From Stenocarpella maydis (taxonomy: Eukaryota; Ascomycota; Sordariomycetes; Diaporthales; Diaporthaceae): a stretch of DNA of 64,000 nt. The notes below the pieces were generated by a model. The model saw nothing but the letters and a program-made list of their open reading frames with translations, was not told the DNA's origin and searched no databases. Numbering within the stretch: position 1 is the stretch's first letter; the number at the start of each line of letters is the position of its first letter. This document shows positions 11,231 to 23,364 of this stretch, one piece after another. The translations under genes were made by a program, and so were the position numbers. The stretch lies in the NCBI GenBank assembly GCA_002270565.1, contig NQMI01000042.1:62001-126000 (forward strand), in the 5' to 3' direction.

Positions 11231-13750
11231 CAGCTGTTATGGTGGTGGAAATCATGTGACGGAGAGTGTCCCAGTGATTTACCCCAATCAAAACGCCATG
11301 GCCCTAGCAAACAAGGTATCGGAGTAGTCGAGCAGCTAGTTTGCTGATGCTGCCACTCACCCGGGCGTGTTGATATATGGGTCGTTGGATGGTTTCCTTT
11401 GTCTTGGCATCATCACTCATGGATCAGAATGAGCAGATGGTACGATGTAATTGGCGCACCGCAAATAGGTCGCGTCGAGCATATGTACTTAGGTGTACAC
11501 ATACGGTTGATGGTGGGGAGTCCGGTTCTGTATCACATGTCTTTCCGTCCGAGCTTTATATGTGCTTTATTTCCTCGTCCTTCCCAACTATCAGCGGCAT
11601 TCCATTTATACATTGGTATGAGGGCAATACCGGCGGCGTTGGCATAGGACGGATGGTGGGGTCGGTCAGGTCGGCGGCGTTTCAACGGCATTGATATACG
11701 TACGCTGGTTAGGGTCAAATAACCCCAGCGATGTCTTGTTTTCTTCTACTGGTCTTTGTGATGGATGATAATTGGTAAAAAGCAGTAGCAGCTTATTAAT
11801 CAAGAAATCAATCAGTCCATGAGTGTTTTTGTCTTCTGTGAGCCCTGTAGGGTTTCATGACTTGGAGATACATGATGGCGCTTTGGTGTATTTTTGTCTT
11901 GCTCCACGTGTGCCTCGCTCAGCCTCCCGCCCCCCCCCCCAAAAAAAGGGGGAATTATGACCGGCTTAAAAACGAAACTAGCTCCACTGTCCTACCCAAG
12001 GGAAGCTGGCCTGGTCTCTAATGTTCCGTGAGAATAGCGTAGAAATGTCGGGATCGTTTGGATTGGTGAGAGCATCTCGTCCGACGGTTGCTCTCTGTAC
12101 AATAGGAAGGTCTCATAGAAGTCAGGCTTCGGAAATGGAGAGATTACGCTTGGAGAACTTGATGCAAGACTCTGGATGAGCTATTATTCTTGATGTGGAC
12201 TAAGTCTAACATTGCCAGCCCCAGAACTGTCAGCATTACTTTTCTATTCAAGTAACATGCCAGCATAAAGGTTCAAATGTTTGAATAAACACCCCTCCTC
12301 CCCCTTTTACACATATATGTCTAGTAGCTTTATTTTGTTGGCCCTTCATATCACCACGGAGCACAGGAATTCCTGTCCCTAACATAGACGGAGTAATCAC
12401 CAGCCTCCGTTCAGATAATTCAGTGCCTGTCTATTAGTTATTTTGGCATACACCTTCATGCCAGTCTAAGCTATAGTCTCTGGCCTCATCACATATGATT
12501 GTTTCAGAACTCCAAAGATGAGACCACCGCGATCTTGCCACCTGGCTAACACACAGTTCACATGCTTGTACCAAAATATCAAAAGTGAAGAACAAAATAG
12601 GGGAAGAACAAAATACAGAATAAATACTCGGAGACATAGAGGGGTATATGGACTGAGAGTTCGGTGTGTGGTCTCAGGTCCAGTTTGTAACCTTTATATT
12701 CAATTCTGGAGATTGGGTGTGTTCTCAAGTTAATTCGACTTCGTGAAAACAGCCTGCAACAACCTTGGATCTCAGACGCCACCTGTGGGGGGGGGGGGCC
12801 GTTCACAATAATCAGTACCTAGATATAGATAGTATTAGCTCTGCTTCCCCAAATAATTCAGGAACGTACCCCTCTTCACAGGCGGTGTGAAATACTTCTT
12901 GGGTCAGTTGATGTGAGAAACATTGTGAAGGTCAGGCAGATGTAGAAATAGAGCTTGCCGAATGCTTATTGCCTTGCCAAAGGATTGATTCTGTGCTGAT
13001 ATTTGTGAATGATTTATTTCTGTAAATCAGGCTATAGGATATGGATTGCTCTTCAGGGCGAGTAGTGACTGCTTGAGGACAGTGGGTCAGGGAAGAGGCC
13101 AGGGGTGAAGTGTAGTGACTGTGCCAGTCACCGTATCATATATCCTCTAAGATGAAGAAGCCTCTCGGGGACCCTTGAATCTAGTTGTGATACGTGTTAG
13201 TGCAAATGAGATACTGTTGCCTACAGACCCAGGTATGTATAGCAGTACTTGGTGAGCCGCACAAATATTGAAACGTGAGTACTCTCCTAGCTGTGTGACC
13301 CTTGACTGTGCAGAAGGATTTCCACCTCGATCAGCGGACCTCAAAATTTTCACTCGCGTTCTTAGCGTAGTCATTGCTCGGAATTAAGGCCATCATCGTC
13401 TTTCTCTCAAAATTTTCATTTGTTCCCGTTTTTCTGCTAATCTGAGGCGTATAAGATGTAGTGTGCAACGCAATGCCTGCCAGAAACACTCGTAGTTTTC
13501 TGTACCCCAGAGCCTACTTGGCCATTCCTCGGTAGCTCCCTGCCCACTGCCAACCTAACAGACCCCAGAAAAGTGAAAAGAGCGAATAAACACCGAGAAA
13601 AATGACACCAAGGATAAGTTCGCCTGCTACTTAACAATCCTTATACAAGCCCAGCTCAACCGAGCAAGCATTCCAAAATCCTCTTCAGCTGGTGATTAGC
13701 AGGACTCAGACCATCTTAAACTCTCCGATTTCCTAAATTGTGTTTCTCGT
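11231..13750. other. Intergenic, no gene recognised
   Basis: No frame of note. Contains a C-run joined to an A-run near 11930-11946 and a G-run near 12786-12799. Small open frames (11377-11694 on plus, 13147-13374 on minus) show no family signature. Confidence 0.5.
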
Positions 13751-13751
13751 G

Positions 13752-14313
13752 CTATCCTCTTACGAGCACGAAGCGGGCTTGAAGCGCAGCAGGAGTCCGT
13801 CGCCGAAATTTGCTGTCGCCAAAATCCGCTCCTGGAAACTCAGCGCCAAGTCCAGGAGAATATCTGAACCCTGTCATGCCGTATGGACCTGGTGAGAGCG
13901 CAATTGGCAGAGCTTGGTCGTCCGCAGTAGGCACGGCTGTTGGGGATTGAGAGGGAACTGGGGTTTGAACAGGTGCACTTTGCGCAACCGCTGGTATATG
14001 GAGCAGCGGAAAAACGAGTGAACACTGGCGCCGAAATGACCACCACGTACGGTAGATCCCAAACCCGATCGTAATACTCGAGGCTTTCCCAGATTTTAGT
14101 TCTTTGTGAAAGCAACCTTAGTTACTACGAGGCGGCGAGCCCGTACAGTAGGATGCCGTCATTCCAGGCTTCATCCACGCTCCGCACCAGGCAAAGCGTG
14201 GGGAAACCAATTGATGCCCGCCCACGGACGCGGAGCTTCATTGATATGTTGCGTAATATTGTTTTGGTTTCCAAACTGGCTTTCCAAAATTTCGTTGAGG
14301 GGAACGGTGACAA
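13752..14313 (-). other. Possible decayed coding sequence on minus strand
   Basis: Several short minus-strand frames follow one another: 14313-14125 with GRASIGFPTLCLVRSVDEA, then 14115-13840, then 13934-13752 with PGPYGMTGFRYSPGLGAEF. They are separated by stops and shifts. Composition looks protein-like, but I do not recognise the family. It may be a pseudogene or chance. Confidence 0.2.
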
Positions 14314-15130
14314 AAGGGCACACCTAGGTGTGCCTAGGAAATCACCCGCACATCAGCAGCGATAGTCAGGCGCATGTGTATATCTCATGCACAAGTAATG
14401 CCAGCCCCCTTAACTTTTTGGGGGAGTGGGCCCTACAATAAAACTGCATAGGCAGTTAAAGGATATCCTATAGGCTTATTATGCTTTAGTTTTACCTTGG
14501 GACGGAGTTTCTCTTACTTACCCTTCAATTTGTAAGCTTAGTTGCTCCTGTCACGGTGAGTTGGCTGTCACCATGTGAAATTCCAGTCTCTCCATTGTGT
14601 AGTTACTGAGTAAATGGTTGAACAGTTGAATATTTATCGCCTTATCCCCGGTGGAATTAATTAATAGAACCTTCCCAAGAAGAATAATATGTTCTCTCAA
14701 GACACCGCGTTCACAGTTTCCTCCCGGAGAACCCCCCGTCCCTTTTCAAACGAAATACCCCCCAAACCATTTCCCCTTCTCCGAAGATAAGAGGACAGCA
14801 TCATGTGCGGTTTACAGTCCTGGGACAGTATTGAAACCAAGCCACACACATAAGAATGGGGTGCACGATCTCTCAGAACTCTGGTCAGAAGACCTCCAAC
14901 ACGAGGTAAAAGGTCTAGAGGAGCAGAGGCAAGGAGGATATTCCGGATCCCACGGCTAGAAAGGCTAGAGACTGATATTAGAATTTGAAAGGAAGGAGTG
15001 GATTGATTCTGAGCGGAGGATTTTCCTAAGCAACACACTGATAAGATCCTTTCATTGTCACCCCGAGCTAAACAACTACCCCTGTGCAAATTTGCCCCAG
15101 CTGAGGTAGATAATGGTTACCGCACCCCAG
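14314..15130. other. Intergenic, nothing recognised
   Basis: Open frames on both strands (14651-14959 plus, 15089-14697 minus) overlap and have no recognisable motif. Confidence 0.4.
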
Positions 15131-15150
15131 CCAGCCGAATTCTTACCTCT

Positions 15151-16025
15151 TCAGCTGTTTATTCCAGAAAACGGGTAAGTTCCCAGATTATCCGAGTCAA
15201 CATTCCGTGAAAACAATCCCAGATGACCCTCAAGCTCAGACTTAGTGCGACCCGAGAACATGGAGACAACTCTTTCCCACTCTGCTTCATCAGTCACATA
15301 TCCTAGACCGCGCAGGATATTATCCTCTTCCTGTGTCCAGAGTCTTTTTAACCTGCAGAATCTTGATGCGCATGACCCACGGGTCCGATTTCCTGGAAGC
15401 TGTTGTCCTAAGTCTCGCACCTCAGCCCAGCTCGCAAAGCTGGCCATGATGACCAGGAGGTGGAAATCCTCAATGACCCCCCAATAAGTGCCAGGAGCTC
15501 TCGATGTCGGAGGGATTTTAAATGTTCTGCTGTTGTTTGGTGTTGAAGTGAGGAAGTGTACTCCCCAGCACATGATCGTGGCTCGCCACTGTAAGCTAGA
15601 GCATACTGTGGAGAGTAAGGTTAATTTCCAGCATATTGTGGATCTCGAGGATAATTTGCAGTAGATTTCGGGTCGCCATATTGCCGGTTCTGTCGCGGAT
15701 CTGGCGCTGGCCGAGGTTGTGGAATTACAGCGCCGCTTTCAGCATGTATTGTGCTGGAAGGGAGCATACCGCCAAGGCTGTTTTGAGCAGGAATTCCGTT
15801 TAGGTTGCTCAAAATGCCTGCTTGGTCATTTGAGGAAGGCTGGCCGTCTCCGGTGCTGTAGAAATGGCACTGGGATGACCCATGTGCAGGGATAGCTGGA
15901 GGACTTGGTGAAGAGCTGAGTGAAAGGCTACGTGAGCTGTCCATTTCTCTGTCCACGTATAAGGGATGTCCAGGCTCATATGGATAGTCGTCAGTATGGT
16001 ACCAATCCATATTGTTGTCACTCAT
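15151..16025 (-). pseudogene. Broken Myb/SANT-like protein gene, copy 1
   Basis: A start at 16025 opens a Ser/Pro-rich N-terminal region (MSDNNMDWYHTDDYPYEPG). A TAA at about 15621 interrupts it, after which the same frame continues with PYSPQYALAYSGEPRS. A Myb/SANT-like segment lies in another frame (15573-15151): WAEVRDLGQQLPGNRT, then WTQEEDNILRGL, a W, and a GRTKSELEGHL ending, the spacing expected of a W-x2-EED Myb-type helix set. I see no GT-AG intron that would remove the TAA and join the parts, so it looks inactivated by a nonsense change plus a frameshift. A second relative lies at 20.4-21.8 kb, and the MULE element has inserted about 100 bp upstream of the start. Confidence 0.5.
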
Positions 16026-16261
16026 GGTAGCGAATGCTTGAAGGTCGGGCGTTGTTGTCAGATAATCAGAAAACCAGGCAACCTTGGAAGCCTTGTCCGC
16101 AGATGTATGTAATACTTGCTGCTTAATTTAGAGATCGGATATTCGCACCCGAAAAAAAGGATAGTACACCCATACAAAAAGTAGCCAAAGCGCTGCAGCC
16201 AATCAGAGCGCCCCATTCGACCTCACCTCACCACCCACACCACCCCAACCAGGTGCTTTTT

Positions 16262-16508
16262 ATGCCCTTACCTGCAGACCTACTAATCCTCCTTTACCCA
16301 CCAAACAGCACTCACTCCCTTGCCAACCACTTATAACTGGTGATATGGACTGAATTCTTCTTATAATTATCATATTGCTGTNNNNNNNNTGCCCTTACCT
16401 GCAGACCTGCTAATCCTCCTTCACCCACCAAACAATACTCACTCCCTTGCCAACCACTTATAACTAGTGATATGGACTGAATTCTTCTTATAATTATCAT
16501 ATTGCTAT
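16262..16508 (+). repeat. Direct duplication of about 120 bp around an 8-N gap
   Basis: The segment from about 16262 to 16381 recurs at about 16390-16508, both starting TGCCCTTACCTGCAGACC and ending ATAATTATCATATTGCT. The few differences are mainly C/T or G/A. Eight Ns (16382-16389) lie between the copies, so this is either a true tandem duplication of unknown copy number or an assembly join. Confidence 0.9.
16382..16389. other. Assembly gap (8 N)
   Basis: Eight ambiguous bases. The true distance across the gap is unknown because the flanks are copies of one another. Confidence 1.
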
Positions 16509-19213
16509 TAAAAATATATCTTTATTAGTTAGAATTAAATTTTCTAGTATTGTAGCGATAGCGCTAGTCCCCGACTATGCCCACCTTAAGGCGTAATAGC
16601 AGGCAGATTATTATAACTAGAACACTAATATTACTGCTATAAACGGCCGCCAACCAGCCCTTTCTAATCCTCCTCCCCTTCTGAGACTCTTTCAGGATGG
16701 ATATAATATTTATAAGGACCTTAAGGCTAATTTAGATATAGCTATGAAAGCTGCTGGATTCCTAATAGCTATCCAGAAATTAGACCTAAATCAGGTGCGG
16801 TTGGCCTATAGCTGAGGCGGTTAGCAACCCTCAACTGCTACAACATACAACACCATAATAATTAAAGCAGACTGTGGATAGTATGTACTCGCCTATATAA
16901 TGAAGTTAATAGGAGGCAAGTGGAAGCTTGTTATTTAAGAGGGATAGTATACTTATTATAATCCTTAAGAAGTTAGTAGGGCCTAGCGTGGCTGGGTGAG
17001 GCTAATAGCTTCTTAAGATGAATTCCTCTCTTGTGTTGTAAAAGACCCTTTAATTACTAAGCTAAAGAAGCTTAAATAAGCACTCTAACGGCAGTATCTA
17101 GATGTATAGTTAGGGCCTAATATAATAAAGAACTAGCTGGCAGACTAGCGTAAGAAGGACTAAGGGATTTATACTCTAACCTAAGCCTTATTAAATCTGA
17201 TTAAGAAGAAGGGATATTAGTATTGCTTTGCTACTAATACTGAGAATAAAATTACGGGCATCTTTTAGTATATAAACGAATAGATAGCATAAATCCGAGA
17301 GAATTGCTTTATATAGTGCCTATCTATGGACTATACATACTTAATAAATAATAAGAAGATGCTATACTTCTAAGGTACTTGCATAACTTATATGAGGAAG
17401 AATCTGCCCCTATTTTAAGGTATTATTCATAGCGAGAAGGAACCCAACTTCTAGTAGCTTCTTTAGTAAGTTTATAAGCTCCTCTACTATTACCAAGCTA
17501 ATAACCTAATGGTCTATATGACTAATTATAATATTACTCTAATTAATGCTATTGGGTATGAATTCCCTTAGGTATATTATTAACTCTATATCTTCTATAT
17601 CAATATGAATATTACTCTCTATATCAAGAAGAAGTAGAAGAAGCTATAAGTAATGGCAGAAGAAGAGGAGGAAGAAGTAGAGGAGGAAGCTAATAAGAAA
17701 GAGATCTTAGATCTAGCTAGGCTAAACGCACTAGGCAGAAATAAGGCCATAATACCCGCGAAGGTCCCTAATCTAGAGGATATCCCCTATACCTGCCAGG
17801 CTCTATTTAACCTACTAAAGTTATAGAGTACTTAACTGATTGTGAGATCTATAATATAGCTTAGTAGTACCTTTAAGAGAAGTTCTCAGACTAAAAGGCA
17901 ATTATTAACTACCTTTAGACTTAATATGTTAATAAGGAAGAGAAGATTATTGCTAAATGGGCTATATATAAGACCTGCAAGAACCTTAACTTTGGTATAT
18001 ATGCGACCTCCTTTATAGAAGCTATATATTAAAAGCTAAAGGTCTATCTCGGCTATGGAATGGGGAATATTCTCTATTTAATTCAGGCTGCTAATGAGAT
18101 GATTGGTAATAGTTCTCGTGCTCTATATTCTAAGGAAGCCTGTTAGAAGATAGCAGTACTAGAGAAGTTTAATGGGTAGAAGTAGCTTGGTAAGCTTCTA
18201 CTTTAAGTGGTATAGGTAGCTCTTAAGTGTCTTATGCTAGTAAGGAATTTTGCCCTTCTTATACTTTAAAAGAGGATCCTATAGGGCAACTGCTTGCCTG
18301 TAACTTATATTTGCCCCATCTATACCCAATTTGGCTTGCCTTGTGCAAGCTGACTTGCTAACTATAAGGAAGCTGATTACCTACTTAAGAAGGAGGATAT
18401 CCTTAAGTTCTACTAGCTTGATTGTGATCTCTTGATTGTAAATCCTCTCCTTCTTATCCTCTTGCTTAAGAAGGTTACTACTATAAAGGGATAACCTCAT
18501 GATGAGAGTATATTTAGCATATAAGAAGAAGGAATTCTTACTAGCTGTAGGCAAGCTATACTAGGTAAGAAGATAATCTTAATAACTACTAGTCTAGGTA
18601 GTAGAGCAGGCAATAAAATGAGGGCGATTATAGCTTCCGTATAATGAATTAATTTAGCATTTGAGTGGAATAATGAGACCCTTTAGTCCCTTAATTAAGA
18701 GGACTTTTATAGCAAGAAGAACTAGCGAGAAGTAGTCTGATGGGACAAGCAGTTGGAGGCAGGGCTCATAAAGCTAGCTACTCATCAGCTTCTGAAGCAG
18801 CGTTCTGTAGGGACTGCCTTATTAGCAACAACCGCAATATTAAGGCCAGTAGCTAAGAAGCCCTATATGAGGGCTTGTGAGATGATCAACTAGCTGCTAC
18901 AGGTAGATCTAATTATAGAGGACCTTGTTGGTAATGAGAAGAAGACCTAGGAGGAGATTTAGGTGCTTGGATTAGTTAAGGAATGCCCCAGATGAGGAAA
19001 GAAGTAGTAAAATACTAGAGCAGAAGAAATAATGGGGGCAAGCAGAAGTAATAATAGTGGTATTTGTATTTGATGATAAATGTATAGTTAATAACTGTAT
19101 ATTGTTGTTTTATATGGTGAATGGGTGGTGCAAAAAAACGTTGGTGCACTAGGGGTATATAAGCGGGTGTACCATCCGTTTTTTCGGGTGCGAATATCCA
19201 ATCTCTTAATTTA

Positions 19214-20400
19214 TGTTGGCGAGGCCTAAATCAAGAAGAGTGTCGCGTTCTGGGTTCTTGATTTGCTGTTGGAAGAATATGTTTCGTTCTTTGCTGGTCT
19301 ACTTGCAGTTTTGATAGCTACAAGGTTGCCTGTAGACCTCTAAGTGCCCCTCAGAGGCGGCAGTGACTGAAGGACAGTAATTGTAGGGCAATGAGTCGGA
19401 GCAGGCGAATGAATCACAGTAATTGTGACAGTGGCTATGCCAATCGCTACATCATATACCTTGGTATGTTTTAAGACGAATGGGGAAATGCCAGCGAGTA
19501 TAACGCTGTCTATTGGGCCAGCCAGGAGGTTATCAAACTTGGCTGTAATTAGGCTCATAATTTTGTGAATCCATTCTGTTTAATATGTGTTGTACTAGTA
19601 TATTCCAATGTAAAGCAACGTTCATCAAATTGTCCTAGTTGCAGAACTTGCGAAAAAGACGACTACAATGCCAAAAGACAAAATATTCTCTCCCAGAACC
19701 TTCCAAAGAACCCTTATGAACCAGCGGCGTCCGCAGCTCAACCCAAAGGAAACAACTCTAGCTTTGACTCAAACACGCATCATAACTTCCCACATGTCAA
19801 AAGGAACTCTTCTTCCGTCCTCTCTCAACATACCTGATTCCTGAAACCTCGTGATCTAGAGATCCTCTTCTAATGCTCCAAGGTTATTCAATGTTATCCG
19901 TCTTCCCAACTCAGTCCATGAATTACACCAGCCTTGCTGGAGTATTCCGTAAATTAACATCTCAACTCATTCCTCGCATAAACCCCAGCGACGAGCATAG
20001 GCCCGGCTCTGGTACGTCCCCACGCGATGCAAAATGTGTTCAGAGCAGTGGGGTCCGGGCCCCATTCAAGCGGACATTCAACCGCCCTTAGTGCGGTGTC
20101 CTCGCCCCTTGACCGCAAATACAGACAAACAAGATATTCTTCCGGCAGACCCCCAAGAGAGAGTACAATTTTTTCCCGAGAAAAGCCGCGGTATGGAGAA
20201 TAATGAGCACCCAGGTACTTGGAATGTTGATAAGAAGTACTCACAGTAAGTTCCGCTGTTGCAGACAGAATGATGCCTGGCTGAAGGTGGAAAGCGTATC
20301 CTGAGATGATCCAAATTGTCGGATTCCGTCCGCCTATTTTTTTTTCCGAAGCTTTGGGAGGTCGAGATGTTTCATTCTTTCAAGAGCCTTTGCGCGGCCC
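19214..20400. other. Intergenic, nothing recognised
   Basis: Short open frames (19340-19558 minus, 19565-19837 plus, 19954-20244 minus) carry no recognisable motif. This is the right flank of the MULE insertion. Confidence 0.4.
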
Positions 20401-20412
20401 GTCACGGCCGCA

Positions 20413-21749
20413 TCACCTAAACACGCAAGTACATAGCTTGCGGCGGCCATAAACATGGGAGACCATGCGCCAGGGGAAGGCCTCCAAGAACTTCATGGCG
20501 AGATCATCTCTCTGATTCTCTCTGTACAGCCTCTCATCCGGAGGGCCCGCCAGGTACGGCAGCGCATCTTCCTCTGGCGTCCATGGCCGCCACCGTGTTG
20601 CATGCTTGGTCTTGCTCTCATCCACAATCTTCAAAGCAACTGCATTCGAAGTACGCATGCCAGGGAATTGCTGGCCAAGAGCACTCGCACCTCGCGGATC
20701 CGGGCGGGCGTCCACGCTTGGGTTCTTCGGTCCGCAATGTCGAACGTGGCACCCTCCAAGTGATACCGTCTACCTCTAGCGGCTGCTGCCGATGCGCTTG
20801 GCCGCCCCGCCCGGGCTGGGGATGATCGGGGCATATTTGGCGAGCGGCTGACGCTCCGTCGCTGTCCGTAGGGAGGGGGGCTGCCCTAGCTGCTGTGGCT
20901 CAGACTGCAGCTAGGAGAGCCCTCCCTGGTACATCAGGGGCAGCTCCTGACGAGGCTGCTGCTGCTCGAATGGAACAGGGGGGAACCACCCGCGCGGTTC
21001 CACCGGTGGCGCCGGTGGCGGTGCCGGGAGACCAGCGGCGAACCTGGCCCGGTGCTCACTATACGGTGCCACGTCGCCGCCGTAACTACGACCACCGCCA
21101 GAGGTGCCGGCGCCTGGCGCGCTCGTGGGCCAGCTGGTGTTATGCCAGGTTCCTTGCGGTTGTCAAGGTGTGAATGGTGATGGAACATGTGGGCGTTGGT
21201 GCTCCGGGCTGGTGCCCAGGATTTGGGTTGCTCTGGCCTCCGCTCTGGGGCTCATGGCGCCGTGAGCCATGATGCCCGCTTCTGCTGCCGTGGTGGTGCT
21301 TTTTATGTTGGTGCTTGTGCGTTTTACCGCTCCATCGGTCTGAACCGGATGAACTACCCTCGCGTGCTCTCTTGTGTTCCTCTTCCGCCCGCGGACGGGC
21401 CCGGTGCCGGAGAAGGATAGTTTCCAGCAAGTGGCTGTGGCTCGCCAGTCGAACCCGCAGCGTATCGTGCGGCGGGAGCATAACCTCCACCAGCCTGTTG
21501 GGCACTCCAGAGCTGCCCTTGCTCATACGAACCCGGTGCTGGATGGGGTTGTTGAACCCTGTAGCCGCCTGCACCAGGTCCTGGGCCCAGGCCGTAATCC
21601 GATGCCTGGGCTGGCGCGGGAGGTGAGCTTTGCGCATCCACTGGATAGAAGCCAGGCTGAGGAGGAGGTGGCAGTGGCGTGTTGGTCTGTTCTCTTGACC
21701 GACCCCCACGGTGGGATCGGTCGTCTTTGCGGTGGTCGCCGTTACCCAT
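20413..21749 (-). pseudogene. Broken Myb/SANT-like protein gene, copy 2
   Basis: A start at 21749 (MGNGDHRKDDRSHRGG) opens a proline/glycine-rich region (PPPPQPGFYPVDAQSSPP) that ends in a stop near 21354. The next frame carries a His/Ser/Lys-rich tract (HKHQHKKHHHGSRSGHHG), and a third frame continues proline-rich text. The C-terminal part near 20830-20413 reads AWTPARIREVR in one frame and ALGQQFPGMRT, then WRPWTPEEDALPYL, in the next, as if one base is missing between them. This W-x-EVR-x-LGQQ-x-PG-x-RT ... WT-x-EED order matches copy 1 at 15.2-15.6 kb. Several stops and shifts make this a pseudogene unless the assembly is wrong. Its GC content is far higher than that of copy 1. Confidence 0.45.
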
Positions 21750-21784
21750 GATGGCCAGTAGTTTCTTTGCTCAGACTTTTCCAC

Positions 21785-23364
21785 ATTATCGATTGGATAG
21801 ACATTCTCTTGCGGGCTTTTAAGATGTAGATATCGGGACTTTCTAAGTGCATATCCATGTGCTGCAGTAAAAGTTCGGTCCTGAGTCCTTGAGCAGGTTT
21901 ATATACGTCCCAGAAGTCACCACGAAAAGTTTCGAGGAATTGTGACTCAAGTACGCAGCCAGTGGCAAAAGACTGAGGACAATTACTCACAGGTGCTTGT
22001 GTCACTAGAAATGCGGCTGTCTTTATGATGACGGGGCTTTTAGGGTGTATAAGCTCGGCCTTTGACGTAGCTCCATCCCCATGTAAGTCTAAACTGATTT
22101 CAGTGAACTGTTTCGGAATTGTGTGGAGGCCTGGTGGGAAACTATAGGCACACTAATATATTATATTCTATACCTTGGCATGATTGCCCTGATAGCACAT
22201 GTCAAGCTAACTGGATTGTTGATTTGCAGAGCCTCCAGAACCGTTTGTGTCCAGCTGATATCAGTTCACACAACGCTTCATCTATTTATGGTGCATCGGG
22301 AGAACGACTGAGAATATAGGACGGCGGGAAGCACGGCTGAGGTTTGATAATAGGCGTTGAGACATGCATTACTAAAACAAAGGAATCGTGACCGTGCATT
22401 CCTGCTCGATCGGGGTTCGTTACCATACCGCTTCACCATTAATTTCTTGGCAATCTAGATGTCATTCCAATATCCGGGTGGGAGTTGGTGAAGGCTAATC
22501 TCTCTGCGCACCCTCAAGATACTCGCAGCCGAGTTTCTTGATAGTGGGAGACAAATATCTCTGTGTTCACATGCTTCGCAAGTCTCCGATGCCATTGTTG
22601 CTGAGGCTGATGCGCCGCAGCCGACCATCGTCAGAAAGATTTCTACCAGTGGCACCTACCCCGTGGCATTAGAAACTCAAGCGGTGGAAATATCCGTCCG
22701 AAGACCCCCCGTCCCATCTTTTTCACGTAAAAAGCCTTGTAGTCGCGAACATGAGACATTCCAGATGTCCAGAATTCAAATGACTGCTCGCAGAACAACT
22801 CCAGATGCACTCGACGCCCCAGGAACGGTGCCGACGTGGCATGTGACTTGGATTTTTTTTTATACCGTAAACCATTCTGGTGTACCTCATCCGCCGCGAG
22901 TGGGCACCCGGCCTTGCCCGTCCAGACCAAATTCCGAGGTAAGCTGAGCCCTGAGGTGGTGACTTATGGACCTGGACCCCATTAAACGATTTCTAAGGCG
23001 AGGAGCGTATAAGTCCCAGCTTGAGTAGGGTCGTCAGTCACTATTTGGTGTGCTTGTATGTAACTATGGAGTGACCCTGTGATTCATGCGTGATCGGTTG
23101 GGTCCGAGAAGATCTACCGTAGCTTGGTCTACAGTTTATCCTGAGGGAATAGCGATGCACTCCGCCGATGATGTAACTCGGCGTCCAAGGCGTCGTTCGG
23201 AATCCCCTTCCCATACCAAAGGGTTTCTCAGCATCGGCCTCTGAACATGAGATCCTTCTCTGTTTCCAAAGATATGAGTTACACAAAAAGACACGCATGT
23301 CTACCACTCCAGACACCCAAGGATGTTCAACATCCCACCCCGCGCAGAGACTCACACCCCCATC
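21785..23364. other. Intergenic, nothing recognised
   Basis: Small open frames on both strands (for example 22643-22930 minus and 22663-22947 plus) overlap and lack family signatures. Confidence 0.4.

Larger units (their letters stand above)
16131..19205. mobile_element. RIP-damaged Mutator-like (MULE) DNA transposon
   Basis: Terminal inverted repeats of about 41 bp match at 38 positions: the left end reads GAGATCGGATATTCGCACCC and the right end is its inverted relative. The perfect 8-bp duplication TTAATTTA flanks both sides (16123-16130 and 19206-19213). The interior is AT-rich and full of stops, yet on the plus strand around 17310-17640 it still reads like a MULE/Hop-type transposase: SMDYTYL... 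then NYNITLINAIGYEFP and YINMNITLYIKK, corresponding to the family's DCTYKTN, D-x-ALMNAI-x-VFP and WHINKN segments. No open frame survives, so the element cannot code for its own transposase. It contains the N gap. Confidence 0.88.

Noticed and set aside
13020..19560. Weak similarity between about 13110-13145 and 19420-19455 (GTGAC…ATCATATA text)
   Set aside because: Only short scattered matches; not enough to claim a duplication.
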